NCBI RefSeq assembly: GCF_001499905.1
Contig: NZ_LQIS01000001.1
Location: forward strand, 186,001 to 250,000
Origin: Mycobacterium sp. GA-1285
Lineage (GTDB): Bacteria > Actinomycetota > Actinomycetes > Mycobacteriales > Mycobacteriaceae
Reading direction: 5' to 3'
DNA length: 64,000 nucleotides
This document shows positions 10,633 to 20,605 of the stretch, piece after piece. Every line of letters starts with the position of its first letter. The first letter of the stretch is position 1. The position numbers and the translations under genes were made by a program. The notes beneath the pieces are model-generated. The model made no database searches and had not been told where the DNA came from. It saw only the letters and a program-made list of their open reading frames with translations.

Positions 10633-10699
10633 GCGGGCAAGAACGAAAAGCGCCCGCTTCAAAGGGCTTACGCGCCCTGCTGATCGAGCAGGGCGCGTA
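10633..10699 (+). terminator. Convergent hairpin pair after qcrB
   Basis: Two inverted repeats. The first is a 6-bp GC stem, 10633-10638 with 10652-10657, around an A-rich loop. The second is a perfect 13-bp stem at 10669-10681 and 10687-10699 with loop GATCG. The second hairpin includes the stop codon and last codons of the convergent membrane protein gene. No U-tract follows, as is usual for mycobacterial terminators. Confidence 0.6.
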
Positions 10700-11339
10700 G
10701 TTCTTTGAGATAGAACCACGGCACGGCGGGCATGGCCAGCGTGACCAAGGCGGTCAGCGCATAGAAGATCCAGGCCGTGACATGGCTGTCGACCGCCATC
10801 AAATAGGTGGCCACACCGATCGCCACCATGGCGATGCCGATCGCGCAGGCGATCGCCACCGCGCAGCGCAGCCACAGCAGGTCCACGGCCGTGGACCCGG
10901 GCTGAGGCGCCTCGAGCGCGCGCTCCTGGCGCGGCGCCGCGTACGGCAACTTCTCGGTGGGCGGCGTCGGGTCCATCGCCCGTGGCCGACCCGGAGTTGC
11001 CTGCGGGGCGGGCGCGGGCCCGGTGTCCTGGAGCTGCGGTGCGTCGGCCAGCGCGTCCCGTCGGGCCCGCAACAGCAGCGGGACCGCTGCGATGATCACC
11101 ACCGCGGAGATCCCGATGATGGTGTAGAGCAGCCATGGCGTGCCGGTGTCCCCGGACGACTCGGTCGGCCCTCGCCCGAGGTCCACCAGCGCCACCGTCG
11201 CGGCGACGCCGGTGCCCAGCGCCACCAGCCAGATCGCCGCACACGAGCCGAGCAGGATGCGATCGGTGCGGTCGAGTTCGCTGGGATCCAGTGCGGGGGT
11301 CAACCGCGAGCGCCCCGACGGGTCGGTTTCGTAGGTCAT
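10668..11339 (-). CDS. Conserved membrane protein, Rv2197c-like
   Basis: A 223-residue protein with four hydrophobic segments in two pairs (about residues 30-85 and 150-215), separated by a Pro/Ala-rich loop (PAPAPQATPGRPRAMDPTPP). I recognise no catalytic motif. The start ATG overlaps the mmpS3 stop by one base (TGATG), implying coupling with mmpS3. It sits between the qcr operon and ctaC-ctaF on the opposite strand, so a role linked to the envelope or respiratory complex is possible but not shown. Confidence 0.8.
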   Translation of the reverse strand: MTYETDPSGRSRLTPALDPSELDRTDRILLGSCAAIWLVALGTGVAATVALVDLGRGPTESSGDTGTPWLLYTIIGISAVVIIAAVPLLLRARRDALADAPQLQDTGPAPAPQATPGRPRAMDPTPPTEKLPYAAPRQERALEAPQPGSTAVDLLWLRCAVAIACAIGIAMVAIGVATYLMAVDSHVTAWIFYALTALVTLAMPAVPWFYLKELRALLDQQGA

Positions 11340-12229
11340 CAGCAGCTGGTCTGTGCGGCGTTGTTGGTGTTCGACGACAGCACGGTGCCGTCGCTCGTGG
11401 TGATCGAGCAGTTCAACCGGCTGACCAGGAACAGGCTCGACGCCTGCACCGATCCGACCTCGGACTGCGAGATCGGAGTCACGGTCAGCGACCACGGAAT
11501 GTAGACGTTGCGCTGGGTCCGGCTACGGCCCGACGCGTCGATATAGGTCACGGTGATGATGTCTCCCGGTGCTTTGGTTCCCGTCACCGAATAGGTGACC
11601 TGTCGCGGACCCGAACGCGTCGTCGTGGGTGGTGGCGGCGCCGCCGGCGACGTGGTCTCCGGCGCCGGTGGCGGTGGCGGTGGTGGTTCGGCCGGTGGGG
11701 GCGGTGGCGGCGGCGGCTCCTGGGTCACCGTCACCGTCTCGGGCGGCGGCGGTGGCGGCGCTTCGCTTGGCGGCGGCGGCGGTGGCGGCGGCGTGGTGGT
11801 CGTGATCTCGTCCTGCACCGGAGGCGCCACGGTCGTGGTCGAGGTTTCGGGTGTCGCGAGGTTGTCGGTGTCGGTGCGGGTCACCAACACCGAGACGGAC
11901 GCCACCAGCGCGATGGCCGCGATGATCGCCGCCACGCCGACGACCCATGGCCACCGCGGCGGCGCGGGTTGGTCGACCGGCTCAGCCCGGTCGTAGTGGT
12001 CGTAGTCGTACAGCGACGAGTCGGCGGGAACATACGGGCCGGCGGTGAACTGCTCGGACTCGGGCGCCGAGTACGCCTGCGAGTAGAACTCCGTCTCGCC
12101 GGTGTCCGGCGCAGGCTGGTCACCGGCGGTCGGATCCGGTCCCTGACTCGGGTCCTGACCCTGCTCCCGACTCTCGAATTCCGACTGAAAATCCGACCCT
12201 TCGTCATCCGGGGGATTCGGCCCGCTCAT
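11339..12229 (-). CDS. mmpS3: MmpS3-type membrane protein with long Pro-rich linker
   Basis: A 296-residue protein. An acidic cytoplasmic N-terminus (about 105 residues, rich in Asp/Glu/Tyr) is followed by one transmembrane helix ([19 protein letters not shown]) and a strikingly proline-rich periplasmic linker with several poly-Pro runs. The C-terminal MmpS domain (about 100 residues) contains [20 protein letters not shown], the beta-sandwich signature of the family. Unlike MmpS4/S5, MmpS3 has no mmpL partner beside it. The length is close to other MmpS3 proteins. The linker coding sequence is a GGC/GCC microsatellite-like stretch and could vary between strains. Confidence 0.88.
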   Translation of the reverse strand: MSGPNPPDDEGSDFQSEFESREQGQDPSQGPDPTAGDQPAPDTGETEFYSQAYSAPESEQFTAGPYVPADSSLYDYDHYDRAEPVDQPAPPRWPWVVGVAAIIAAIALVASVSVLVTRTDTDNLATPETSTTTVAPPVQDEITTTTPPPPPPPPSEAPPPPPPETVTVTQEPPPPPPPPAEPPPPPPPAPETTSPAAPPPPTTTRSGPRQVTYSVTGTKAPGDIITVTYIDASGRSRTQRNVYIPWSLTVTPISQSEVGSVQASSLFLVSRLNCSITTSDGTVLSSNTNNAAQTSC

Positions 12230-12335
12230 TTACGCCTATCCTTCTCGACTACTCAACCGGCGCGGCACGCCACAGACTCCCCGGCTCAGCCGGCGGCGAC
12301 TGACCGTGCCCCGGCAACATTACCCAACGGCGTCA

Positions 12336-12353
12336 CCGGGGGTGATCCCCCGG
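12336..12353 (-). terminator. Hairpin downstream of ctaC-ctaF
   Basis: CCGGGGG TGAT CCCCCGG: a perfect 7-bp GC stem with a 4-nt loop in the gap between ctaF and mmpS3. It lies 80 bp beyond the ctaF stop. A U-tract is absent. Confidence 0.5.
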
Positions 12354-12431
12354 CACGGTTCCGGACACAAGTGATGGCCCGATTGTGACCTTGACCGCTG
12401 CGCACCGAACAGCAAGCCGGCGATTCGACGG

Positions 12432-12851
12432 TCAGTGCTTTTCAGGGCCGGTGTAGTACTCGAACGTCAGGCCCGCGACCGTCGTGACCACGAAGCAGGC
12501 GCCGGCCACGATGAGCCACGGCAGCCAGAGCGCCACGCCGACGGCGGCGATCGAGGCGGACAGCGCGATGAAGATCGGCCACCAGCTGTGCGGGCTGAAG
12601 AAGCCCAGCTCACCGGCGCCGTCGCTGATCTCGGCGTCCTCGTAGTCCTCGGGCCGGGTGTCCAGGCGCCGCGCCACGAACCGGAAGAACGTACCGGTGA
12701 TCAACGTCAAGCCGGCGGTCAGCACCAGCGCGGTGGTACCGGCCCATTCGACGCCGCCGTACTGGAACATCGCCGTCAGCACCGCGTAGACGATGGCGGC
12801 GAGTACGAAGAACGCGGTCAAGAACTCGAACAACCGGGCTTCGATATGCAT
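12432..12851 (-). CDS. ctaF: Cytochrome c oxidase subunit IV (actinobacterial type)
   Basis: A 139-residue membrane protein with four hydrophobic segments and the actinobacterial subunit IV features: an N-terminal [15 protein letters not shown], a charged loop around residues 60-80 ([29 protein letters not shown]), and a C-terminal EYYTGPEKH. It is part of the aa3 oxidase. The gene follows ctaC with a 9-bp gap, forming a ctaC-ctaF operon as in other mycobacteria. Confidence 0.93.
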   Translation of the reverse strand: MHIEARLFEFLTAFFVLAAIVYAVLTAMFQYGGVEWAGTTALVLTAGLTLITGTFFRFVARRLDTRPEDYEDAEISDGAGELGFFSPHSWWPIFIALSASIAAVGVALWLPWLIVAGACFVVTTVAGLTFEYYTGPEKH

Positions 12852-12860
12852 GTGGTGTCC

Positions 12861-13928
12861 CTACTTGCTGGCCTGCGTTAGTTGGGGTGCCAGTTCACCG
12901 CGACGGGTGTCGAACGGCTTCGTGGTGACGGCGGTCGGCGGCTGGTTGATCGCCCGCAGTGCCTCGGCGTTGGTCTTGCCGTCGATGCGCTGCTGCAGAT
13001 ACGCCTTGAAGTCGTTCGGCTCGACCACGCGCAGTTCGAAGTTCATCATCGCGTGGTAGGTGCCGCACATCTCGGTGCACCGCCCCACGAACGCCCCGGT
13101 CTGGGTGATCTCGCTGATCTGGAAGGTGTTGTCGGAGTTGTTCGCCCGCGGGTCCGGCAGCACGTCGCGCTTGAACAGGAACTCGGGCACCCAGAATCCG
13201 TGGATGACGTCGGCTGAGGCGATCTGGAACTCGATGCGCTTGCCGGACGGCACCACCAGCACCGGGATCTCCGACGACGAGCCGAGCGTCTCGACCTTGT
13301 CGAACGGCAGATATGAGCGGTCCTGCGGATGCTTGCCGGCGATCACGCCGAACGCGGGGTCGTGTGCGCCTTGCTCCTCGCCGTGGCCACCCTCTACGCC
13401 CTCGGGGGCGGACGCCACGGCAGCCGCCCGCTCGGGGTCGGCGCCCTCGTAGGTGAAAGTCCCGTCGGAGAAGTTCACTTTCTGGTAGCCGAACTTCCAG
13501 TTCCATTGGAACGCGGTGACACTGACCACGACCTCGGGGTTCGACTCCTCGTGCAGCATTCTTTCCTGCACCACCACGGTGAAGTAGAAGAGCACCGAGA
13601 TGATCAGGAACGGTATGACCGTCAGCACCAGCTCCAGAGGCATGTTGTAGCCGAACTGGCGCGGCAACTCGGTGTCGGTCTTCTTGGCCCGGTGAAACGC
13701 CGAGGTCCAGAAGATGAGACCCCACACGATCGCGCCCACGACCAAGGAGGCGATCACCGAACCGATCCACAGTTCACGGTTGACGTGCGCTTCGGGCGTG
13801 ATGCCCTTCGGCCATCCCAGACCCAGCACCTCCGACCAGCTGCAACCGCTGAGCAGCAACGCCGTAGCACCCAGGACGATTGACAGCGACGCGGTTCGCG
13901 CCGCCGCCTTCAGCCCGCGAGGTGTCAC
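12861..13928 (-). CDS. ctaC: Cytochrome c oxidase subunit II, lipoprotein
   Basis: A 355-residue exported protein with lipobox LLLSGC (Cys about 29), two transmembrane helices, and a periplasmic cupredoxin domain carrying the CuA site. Ligands are visible in HGFWVPEF (His) and in [12 protein letters not shown] (two Cys, His, Met). An insertion rich in His/Gly/Ala (about residues 170-205) matches the actinobacterial form that contacts QcrC. GTG start with AGGAGG about 8 nt upstream. It is divergent from asnB. Confidence 0.95.
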   Translation of the reverse strand: MTPRGLKAAARTASLSIVLGATALLLSGCSWSEVLGLGWPKGITPEAHVNRELWIGSVIASLVVGAIVWGLIFWTSAFHRAKKTDTELPRQFGYNMPLELVLTVIPFLIISVLFYFTVVVQERMLHEESNPEVVVSVTAFQWNWKFGYQKVNFSDGTFTYEGADPERAAAVASAPEGVEGGHGEEQGAHDPAFGVIAGKHPQDRSYLPFDKVETLGSSSEIPVLVVPSGKRIEFQIASADVIHGFWVPEFLFKRDVLPDPRANNSDNTFQISEITQTGAFVGRCTEMCGTYHAMMNFELRVVEPNDFKAYLQQRIDGKTNAEALRAINQPPTAVTTKPFDTRRGELAPQLTQASK

Positions 13929-14048
13929 GTTGGAGCCTCCTAGAAGTCAGTGACGCGCGACCGCGGTGCGGTCAGTTTCTGGAGCGAATACTACGCAGCG
14001 TAGACCACGCCCGGGTGGAGGTCTCAACACACCTCATCTATCTCGCTC

Positions 14049-14088
14049 GTCGCGTGCGCGGGCAGTTAGTCGCGTGCGCGGGCCGTTA
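14049..14088 (+). repeat. 20-bp tandem direct duplication upstream of asnB
   Basis: Two adjacent 20-bp copies, GTCGCGTGCGCGGGCAGTTA and GTCGCGTGCGCGGGCCGTTA, with one difference. They end directly before the asnB -10-like CATACT. Confidence 0.85.
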
Positions 14089-14090
14089 GG

Positions 14091-14096
14091 CATACT
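14091..14096 (+). promoter_or_regulatory. -10 element (CATACT) for leaderless asnB
   Basis: CATACT followed by 6 nt and the GTG start codon, with no Shine-Dalgarno sequence. It lies immediately after the 20-bp duplication, which would therefore occupy the -13 to -50 part of the promoter. Confidence 0.45.
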
Positions 14097-14102
14097 GGCG
14101 CC

Positions 14103-16046
14103 GTGTGCGGAGTGCTGGCCCTGGTGCGTGACCCGTCCGCTGACGTCTCCCCCGCGCTGATCGAAGCGGTGTCCGGCGCATCACACCTGATGCGTCATCG
14201 CGGCCCGGACGAGCCGGGGACCTGGTCCGACGACCGGGTGGTGCTCGGGTTCAACCGGTTGTCGATCATCGACATCGCGCACAGCCACCAGCCCCTGCGG
14301 TGGGGACCGCCGGACACACCCGACCGGTATGTGCTGGTGTTCAACGGCGAGATCTACAACTACCTCGAGCTGCGCGAGGAACTGGCGGCCCGGCACGGCG
14401 TGGCGTTCAACACCGACGGTGACGGCGAGACGATCATCGCGGCGTACCACTACTGGGGCACCGACGCGCTGACCCGGCTGCGCGGCATGTTCGCGTTCGC
14501 GTTGTGGGACACCGTCGACGGTGAGCTGTTCTGCGCCCGCGACCCGTTCGGCATCAAGCCGCTCTACCTGGCCACCGGCCCGGGCGGCACGGCGGTGGGC
14601 AGCGAGAAGAAGTGCCTGCTCGAACTGGCCGACGAGCTGGGCCTCGACCTCGACATCGACCAGCGGGCAGTTCAGCACTACACGGTGCTGCAGTACGTTC
14701 CCGAACCAGAGACTCTGCACGTCGGCATTCGGAGATTGGAGTCGGGTTGCTACGGGCGCGTCCGGCCCGGCGGCGAACTCGAGGTGACCCGCTACTTCCA
14801 TCCGCGGTTCTCGGCTCAGCCTTTTCCCAGCCCTTCGGCGCCCGGCCGCGAACATGATCGCTACGACGAGATCACCGCGGTGCTCGAAGATTCGGTCGCC
14901 AAGCACATGCGTGCCGACGTGACCGTGGGCGCGTTCCTCTCCGGCGGCATCGATTCGACGGCCATCGCCGCGTTGGCCATGCGGCACAACCCGCGGCTGA
15001 TCACGTTCACCACCGGCTTCGAGCGGGAGGGCTTCTCCGAGGTCGACGTCGCGGTCGCGTCGGCCGAGGCGATCGGCGCCAGGCATGTGGCCAAGGTCGT
15101 CAGCCAGGCCGAGTTCGTCGCCGCGCTGCCCGAAATCGTCTGGTATCTCGACGAACCCGTCGCCGACCCGGCGCTGGTGCCGTTGTTCTTCATCGCCCGC
15201 GAAGCCCGCAAACACGTCAAGGTGGTGCTCTCCGGCGAGGGCGCCGACGAGTTGTTCGGCGGCTACACCATCTACCGGGAACCGTTGTCGCTGAAGCCAT
15301 TCGAATACCTGCCGCGGTCGGTGCGACGGTCGCTGGGGCGGGCGTCGCGACCGCTGCCCGAGGGCATGCGGGGCAAGAGCCTGCTGCATCGCGGTTCGCT
15401 CACGCTCGAAGAGCGCTACTACGGCAACGCGCGCAGTTTCTCCGACGAACAACTGCGCGCGGTGCTTCCCGGGTTCCGTCCGGAGTGGACGCACACCGAC
15501 GTGACCGCGCCGGTGTACGCGGCGTCGCAGGGCTGGGACCCGGTTGCGCGCATGCAGCACGTCGACCTGTTCACCTGGTTGCGTGGCGACATCCTGGTCA
15601 AAGCCGACAAGATGACCATGGCGAACTCGCTCGAACTGCGGGTGCCCTTCCTCGACCCCGAGGTTTTCGCCGTCGCTTCCCGGCTACCGTATGACCAGAA
15701 GATCACAAGGACCACAACGAAATTCGCATTACGACGGGCACTGGAACCCATCGTTCCCGAGCACGTGCTCAACCGGCCGAAGTTGGGCTTCCCGGTGCCG
15801 ATCCGGCACTGGCTTCGGGCCGGCGAGCTTCAGGACTGGGCTTACTCGGTGGTCGACTCGTCGCAGGCCGGCCATCTGGTCGACCTTGCGACCGTCCGCA
15901 CCATGCTCGACGAACACCGCGACGGCACAAGCGATCACAGCCGCCGGTTGTGGACCGTGCTGATCTTCATGCTGTGGCACGCGATTTTCGTCGAGCACAG
16001 CATCTCCCCGCAGATCGGCGAGCCGACCTATCCGGTGCAGCTGTAG
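14103..16046 (+). CDS. asnB: Glutamine-dependent asparagine synthetase-like amidotransferase (AsnB/LtsA type)
   Basis: A 647-residue enzyme. The class II glutaminase domain starts with the nucleophile Cys2 (MCGVLALV), followed by RHRGPDEPG and NGEIYNY. The C-terminal synthetase domain has the ATP PP-loop (GAFLSGGIDSTAIA) and GEGADELFGGY. The family makes asparagine, but in mycobacteria and corynebacteria (LtsA) the orthologue is linked to amidation of meso-DAP in peptidoglycan and to drug and lysozyme tolerance. The GTG start is fixed by the need to expose Cys2. It ends exactly where the convergent kinase gene ends. Confidence 0.93.
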   Translation: MCGVLALVRDPSADVSPALIEAVSGASHLMRHRGPDEPGTWSDDRVVLGFNRLSIIDIAHSHQPLRWGPPDTPDRYVLVFNGEIYNYLELREELAARHGVAFNTDGDGETIIAAYHYWGTDALTRLRGMFAFALWDTVDGELFCARDPFGIKPLYLATGPGGTAVGSEKKCLLELADELGLDLDIDQRAVQHYTVLQYVPEPETLHVGIRRLESGCYGRVRPGGELEVTRYFHPRFSAQPFPSPSAPGREHDRYDEITAVLEDSVAKHMRADVTVGAFLSGGIDSTAIAALAMRHNPRLITFTTGFEREGFSEVDVAVASAEAIGARHVAKVVSQAEFVAALPEIVWYLDEPVADPALVPLFFIAREARKHVKVVLSGEGADELFGGYTIYREPLSLKPFEYLPRSVRRSLGRASRPLPEGMRGKSLLHRGSLTLEERYYGNARSFSDEQLRAVLPGFRPEWTHTDVTAPVYAASQGWDPVARMQHVDLFTWLRGDILVKADKMTMANSLELRVPFLDPEVFAVASRLPYDQKITRTTTKFALRRALEPIVPEHVLNRPKLGFPVPIRHWLRAGELQDWAYSVVDSSQAGHLVDLATVRTMLDEHRDGTSDHSRRLWTVLIFMLWHAIFVEHSISPQIGEPTYPVQL

Positions 16047-17039
<993 letters not shown>

Positions 17040-17043
17040 TTAA

Positions 17044-17057
17044 GTCACCTAGGTAAC
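17044..17057. promoter_or_regulatory. Near-perfect 14-bp palindrome between adoK and the next gene
   Basis: GTCACCTAGGTAAC reads as its own complement except for one symmetric pair. It sits 23 bp upstream of adoK and 86 bp upstream of the divergent membrane protein gene, so it is placed like an operator. No regulator is identified. Confidence 0.35.
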
Positions 17058-17142
17058 TCTGGTGCGCTAACCTGCCTACAAAAGCACGCCAGCCACTGTA
17101 GACAGGCACACTTTCCGACGCACATTTCGGGGGAGCAAATCC

Positions 17143-17775
17143 ATGACCGGTCCGTATCCGCCCGAATACGGCGCTGGACCGACTGGCCCGCAAATGTATC
17201 CGCAATCATTTCCGTACCCGGAGAATGTGCCGTCGGGTTATCCGGGCATGCTGCCGCCGCCGGTGCCGTACCGGAAGAAGAAGCGGTGGCCGATCGTCGT
17301 GGCGGCGGTGCTGGCCGTCGTGTTGGTCGCGGCCGTCGTCGCGGTCATCGCCACGGCGGGCGGAGACGAGGAGGCGTCCGGTTCGACCGCGCTGAGCGAA
17401 TCGTCGGCCACGGCCGCCATCCAGGATTATCTGGACGCACTGACCAACGGCGATGACGAGACCGTCGCGCGCCACACCCTGTGTGGGCTGTTCGACGCGG
17501 TGAAGGAGAAGCGCTCGGACCTCGCGCTGGCGCGCCTGTCCGGTGACGCTTTCCGTAAGCAGTACCGGCAGGCCGAGGTGACGTCGATCGACAAGATCGT
17601 CCAGCCCTCGCCCCACCAGGCGCAGGTGCTGTTCACCATGCGGGTGATACCGGCAGGCGGATCACGCCGAGGCCAGAACGAAGCCCGGGAACAGCAGGCC
17701 GTCGCGCAGCTGTTGGCGCAGGACGACGAGATCCTGGTCTGTTCCTACCTGCCACGCACCTCGGGGCAGTACTGA
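17143..17775 (+). CDS. Membrane-anchored protein with Pro/Tyr-rich N-terminus, Rv2203-like
   Basis: A 210-residue protein. The cytoplasmic N-terminus (about 43 residues) is rich in Pro, Gly and Tyr. It is followed by a KKKRW positive patch, one transmembrane helix (about residues 47-68), and an external domain of about 130 residues that resembles the DUF4878/NTF2-like fold (AIQDYLDALTNGDDETVARHTLCGLF). Two Cys (LCGLF and LVCSYL) may form a disulfide. A GGGGGAG ribosome binding site precedes the ATG. No enzymatic motif. Confidence 0.8.
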   Translation: MTGPYPPEYGAGPTGPQMYPQSFPYPENVPSGYPGMLPPPVPYRKKKRWPIVVAAVLAVVLVAAVVAVIATAGGDEEASGSTALSESSATAAIQDYLDALTNGDDETVARHTLCGLFDAVKEKRSDLALARLSGDAFRKQYRQAEVTSIDKIVQPSPHQAQVLFTMRVIPAGGSRRGQNEAREQQAVAQLLAQDDEILVCSYLPRTSGQY

Positions 17776-17791
17776 CCGACCGGGCGGGAGG

Positions 17792-18166
17792 TCAGTTGAA
17801 GGAGTCGCCGCAGGCGCACGAACCGGTGGCGTTGGGGTTGTCGATGGTGAAGCCCTGCTTCTCGATCGTGTCGACGAAGTCGATGGTCGCGCCCTGCACG
17901 TACGGTGCGCTCATCCGGTCCACCGTCAGGTTGACGCCGCCGAACTCCACGGACAGGTCTCCGTCGAGCGACCGGTCATCGAAGAACAGGTTGTAGCGCA
18001 GTCCGGCGCACCCACCCGGCTGCACGGCGATACGCAGGGAGAGGTCGTCGCGGCCCTCCTGGTCCAGCAACGCCTTGGCCTTCGCGGCAGCCGCGTCGGT
18101 CAGGATCACACCGTGGGTGGCGGTTGCCGTCCCGGGGGTTCCTGCCGACTCTTCCTGAACTGTCAT
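17792..18166 (-). CDS. erpA: A-type Fe-S cluster carrier (HesB/ErpA family), Rv2204c-like
   Basis: A 124-residue protein with the three conserved cysteines of A-type carriers: Cys in PGGCAGLRYNL and the C-terminal pair in SCACGDSF. These hold or pass on a Fe-S cluster during maturation of client proteins. The start is the ATG with an AGGAG ribosome binding site 7 nt upstream; a longer open frame further up has no family resemblance. In M. tuberculosis a glycerate kinase gene (Rv2205c) lies next to this gene; here it is absent and the DUF3043 membrane protein gene follows divergently. Confidence 0.9.
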   Translation of the reverse strand: MTVQEESAGTPGTATATHGVILTDAAAAKAKALLDQEGRDDLSLRIAVQPGGCAGLRYNLFFDDRSLDGDLSVEFGGVNLTVDRMSAPYVQGATIDFVDTIEKQGFTIDNPNATGSCACGDSFN

Positions 18167-18315
18167 TACGTCTCCTGTAGGCCTCATTGTCGTGGCGCGT
18201 ACTGACTCAACGGTACCTCGTTGCGCCGCTATTCCCGAGTTTGTCCCCAGGCCTCCTCCCCTGGCTTCCTCCCCAGGCAGTGGCGCCCCCTCGCGGCGGA
18301 AGTAACCTGGCAGGC

Positions 18316-19014
18316 GTGAACCTGCTGGGCCGCAAGAAAGACGACAAGCCGACCGCGGACGCGTCCAATGCCGACGTGTCTGCCGATGTGTCGGACAACA
18401 CCGCCGCCGAGGCGCAGGAAACCGCCAGGCCCGGCGGCACCACCCCACCCAAGGGCAGACCGACCCCCAAGCGCACCCAGGCGGCCCGCAGGCGCGGTCC
18501 GGTGGCGCCCGCCCCGATGACGGCCGCCGAAGCGCGTCGCCGCCGCAAAGAGATGCGCAACAAGATGAGCCGCGAAGAGCGCCGCGAGGAGAAGGCGGCG
18601 CGCCGCGAGCAGATGAACCAACGCCGGGAAAGGATGATGGCAGGCGAAGAGGCCTACCTGCTCCCCCGGGACAAGGGACCGGTCCGCCGCTATGTCCGCG
18701 ACGTGGTGGACGCCCGGCGCAACGTGCTCGGGCTGTTCATGCCGTCGGCCCTGGGCCTGATCTTCGTGATGCTCGCGGTGCCGTCGGTTCAGGTGCAGCG
18801 TCTGCTCTCCCCGGCGATGCTCGTGCTGGTGCTGATCATGGTGATCGACGGCTTCGTCCTCGGCCGTCGGGTCAACCGGCTGGTCGACGAGAAGTTTCCG
18901 AACAACACCGAAGGTGGCTGGAAGCTCGGCTTCTATGCGGCCAGCCGCGCATCGCAGCTGCGTCGCATGCGCGCACCGCGACCGCAGGTCAACCGCGGCG
19001 ACAAGGTCACCTGA
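18316..19014 (+). CDS. DUF3043 membrane protein, Rv2206-like
   Basis: A 232-residue protein. The N-terminal half is a long, highly basic Arg/Lys/Glu helix region (residues about 50-115), probably cytoplasmic and possibly nucleic-acid- or membrane-surface-binding. Two transmembrane helices follow (about 138-160 and 163-182), then a basic tail. I recognise it as DUF3043, widespread in Actinobacteria and without known function. The GTG start (VNLLGRKKDD) gives the usual length. Upstream codons look non-coding. It ends 5 bp before cobU and may be cotranscribed. Confidence 0.85.
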   Translation: MNLLGRKKDDKPTADASNADVSADVSDNTAAEAQETARPGGTTPPKGRPTPKRTQAARRRGPVAPAPMTAAEARRRRKEMRNKMSREERREEKAARREQMNQRRERMMAGEEAYLLPRDKGPVRRYVRDVVDARRNVLGLFMPSALGLIFVMLAVPSVQVQRLLSPAMLVLVLIMVIDGFVLGRRVNRLVDEKFPNNTEGGWKLGFYAASRASQLRRMRAPRPQVNRGDKVT

Positions 19015-19019
19015 GCCCG

Positions 19020-19550
19020 GTGCGCACCCTGGTGCTCGGCGGCATCCGGTCGGGTAAGTCGCACTGGGCCGAAACCGCGCTCGCCGACGAGGCGACCGAT
19101 GCGCAACCGGTGCGCTACCTCGCCACCGGACCTTCGCCCGCCGACGATCCCGAGTGGGCGGCCCGGGTGGCGGCCCACCGATGCCGCCGTCACGATCGCT
19201 GGTCAACCGTCGAAACCACTGACGTCGCAACGCAACTGCGCATGCATCAGGTCGCGACCCTGGTCGATGACATCGGTTCCTGGCTGACCGCGGTGATGGA
19301 TCGGTCGGAAGTATGGGCTGGCGGCTCGGTCGCCGGGGACGTCGACGACCTGCTCGACGCGGTCGGCGGCTTCGGAGCGCCGCTGGTGATGGTCAGCCCC
19401 GAGGTGGGGCTGACCGTCGTACCGGCGACGGCTGCCGGTCGCCGTTTCGCCGACGAGCTCGGATCGCTCAACCAGCGGCTCGCCGCGGTCTGCGATCGGG
19501 TGGTGCTCGTCATCGCCGGGCAGCCGCTGGCCGTCAAGGAGCCGGTGTGA
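19020..19550 (+). CDS. cobU: Adenosylcobinamide kinase / guanylyltransferase
   Basis: A 176-residue P-loop protein: [15 protein letters not shown] (Walker A GxxxxGKS) at the N-terminus and a B-like strand ([11 protein letters not shown]). It phosphorylates adenosylcobinamide and converts it to adenosylcobinamide-GDP in the nucleotide loop assembly of B12. It heads a cobU-cobT-cobS operon: its GTG-TGA end overlaps the cobT GTG by 4 bp. In M. tuberculosis, to my knowledge, cobU is at another locus, so the three-gene arrangement here is the fuller one. Confidence 0.9.
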   Translation: MRTLVLGGIRSGKSHWAETALADEATDAQPVRYLATGPSPADDPEWAARVAAHRCRRHDRWSTVETTDVATQLRMHQVATLVDDIGSWLTAVMDRSEVWAGGSVAGDVDDLLDAVGGFGAPLVMVSPEVGLTVVPATAAGRRFADELGSLNQRLAAVCDRVVLVIAGQPLAVKEPV

Positions 19551-20602
19551 CGGACTTCCCGGCGGTCCAGCCGCCCGACGCGGAGGTGGCCGCCGCGGCG
19601 CGGGTGCGCCAGGACCGGCTCATCAAGCCCCCCGGATCCCTGGGGAGGCTGGAAGACCTCGCGGTCTGGATCGCCTCGTGTCAGGGCGTGTGCCCCCCGC
19701 GGCCGCTTCAGCGCCCCCGGGTGGTCGTGTTCGCCGGTGACCACGGCGTCGTCTCGGCTGGCGTGTCGGCCTACCCGGCGGACGTCACCGCGCAGATGGT
19801 CGCCAACTTCGATGCCGGTGGCGCGGCGATCAACGTGCTCGCCGAGCTCGCGGGCGCGACCGTGCGGGTCGTCGACATCGCGGTCGACACCGACGAACCG
19901 CACTCGCCGTCCATCGGCGCGCACAAGGTCCGCCGCGGCAGCGGCGACATCACGGTCGAGGACGCGCTGAGCGCCGACGAGGTCGCGGCGGCACTCGAGG
20001 CCGGCCGCCGTATCGTCGACGACGAGGTCGACTCCGGTGCGGACCTGCTGATCGCGGGCGATATGGGCATCGGAAACACCACTCCGGCAACGACTTTGAT
20101 CGCGGCGCTCACCGACACCGAGCCGGTCGTGTTGGTCGGGCGAGGCACCGGCGTCGACGACGCCGGCTGGGCCCGCAAGGCCGCCGCCGTTCGCGACGCG
20201 CTGTACCGGTGCCGGAACAGCTTCGCCGATCCCGTTGCGCTGCTGCGGATCTGCGCCGGCGCGGACCTCGCCGCGATGGCCGGCTTCTGCGCGCAGGCAG
20301 CGGTCCGACGCACGCCGGTGCTGCTCGACGGTCTCGTGGTCACCGCGGCCGCGCTGCTGGCCGAACGCCTCGCACCGGGCGCCCGCCACTGGTGGCGGGC
20401 GGGACATCTGTCCACCGAACCCGCCCACGAGGTGGCGCTGAACCGGCTGGGACTCGATCCGATCGTCGACATGGGCATGCGCCTCGGCGAGGGCACCGGA
20501 GCCGCGGTGGCGCTCCCCGTCGTGCGGGCGGCGGTGGCCACGCTGACGTCGATGGCGACGTTCGACGAAGCCGGCGTCACGCGTCCGCTCCAGGAGGACT
20601 AG
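19547..20602 (+). CDS. cobT: Nicotinate-nucleotide-dimethylbenzimidazole phosphoribosyltransferase
   Basis: A 351-residue enzyme that makes alpha-ribazole phosphate from DMB and nicotinate mononucleotide. Signature motifs are [13 protein letters not shown] (N-terminal), [27 protein letters not shown], and the C-terminal [13 protein letters not shown] containing the catalytic Glu. The start is the GTG overlapping the cobU stop. It is translationally coupled to cobU and followed 3 bp later by cobS. Confidence 0.94.
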   Translation: MTDFPAVQPPDAEVAAAARVRQDRLIKPPGSLGRLEDLAVWIASCQGVCPPRPLQRPRVVVFAGDHGVVSAGVSAYPADVTAQMVANFDAGGAAINVLAELAGATVRVVDIAVDTDEPHSPSIGAHKVRRGSGDITVEDALSADEVAAALEAGRRIVDDEVDSGADLLIAGDMGIGNTTPATTLIAALTDTEPVVLVGRGTGVDDAGWARKAAAVRDALYRCRNSFADPVALLRICAGADLAAMAGFCAQAAVRRTPVLLDGLVVTAAALLAERLAPGARHWWRAGHLSTEPAHEVALNRLGLDPIVDMGMRLGEGTGAAVALPVVRAAVATLTSMATFDEAGVTRPLQED

Positions 20603-20605
20603 CCT

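Noticed and set aside
11595..11996. A Gly-rich plus-strand frame resembling a PE_PGRS-like or glycine-rich protein
   Set aside because: It is the complement of the proline-coding tract of mmpS3. There is no start context, and the glycine runs follow from poly-Pro codons.
14181..15560. A long minus-strand open frame opposite asnB
   Set aside because: Shadow of a high-GC gene; composition is atypical for protein and there is no domain.
18167..19019. Cobalamin riboswitch upstream of the cobU operon
   Set aside because: No B12-box-like conserved core was found in the spacer before the DUF3043 gene or cobU.
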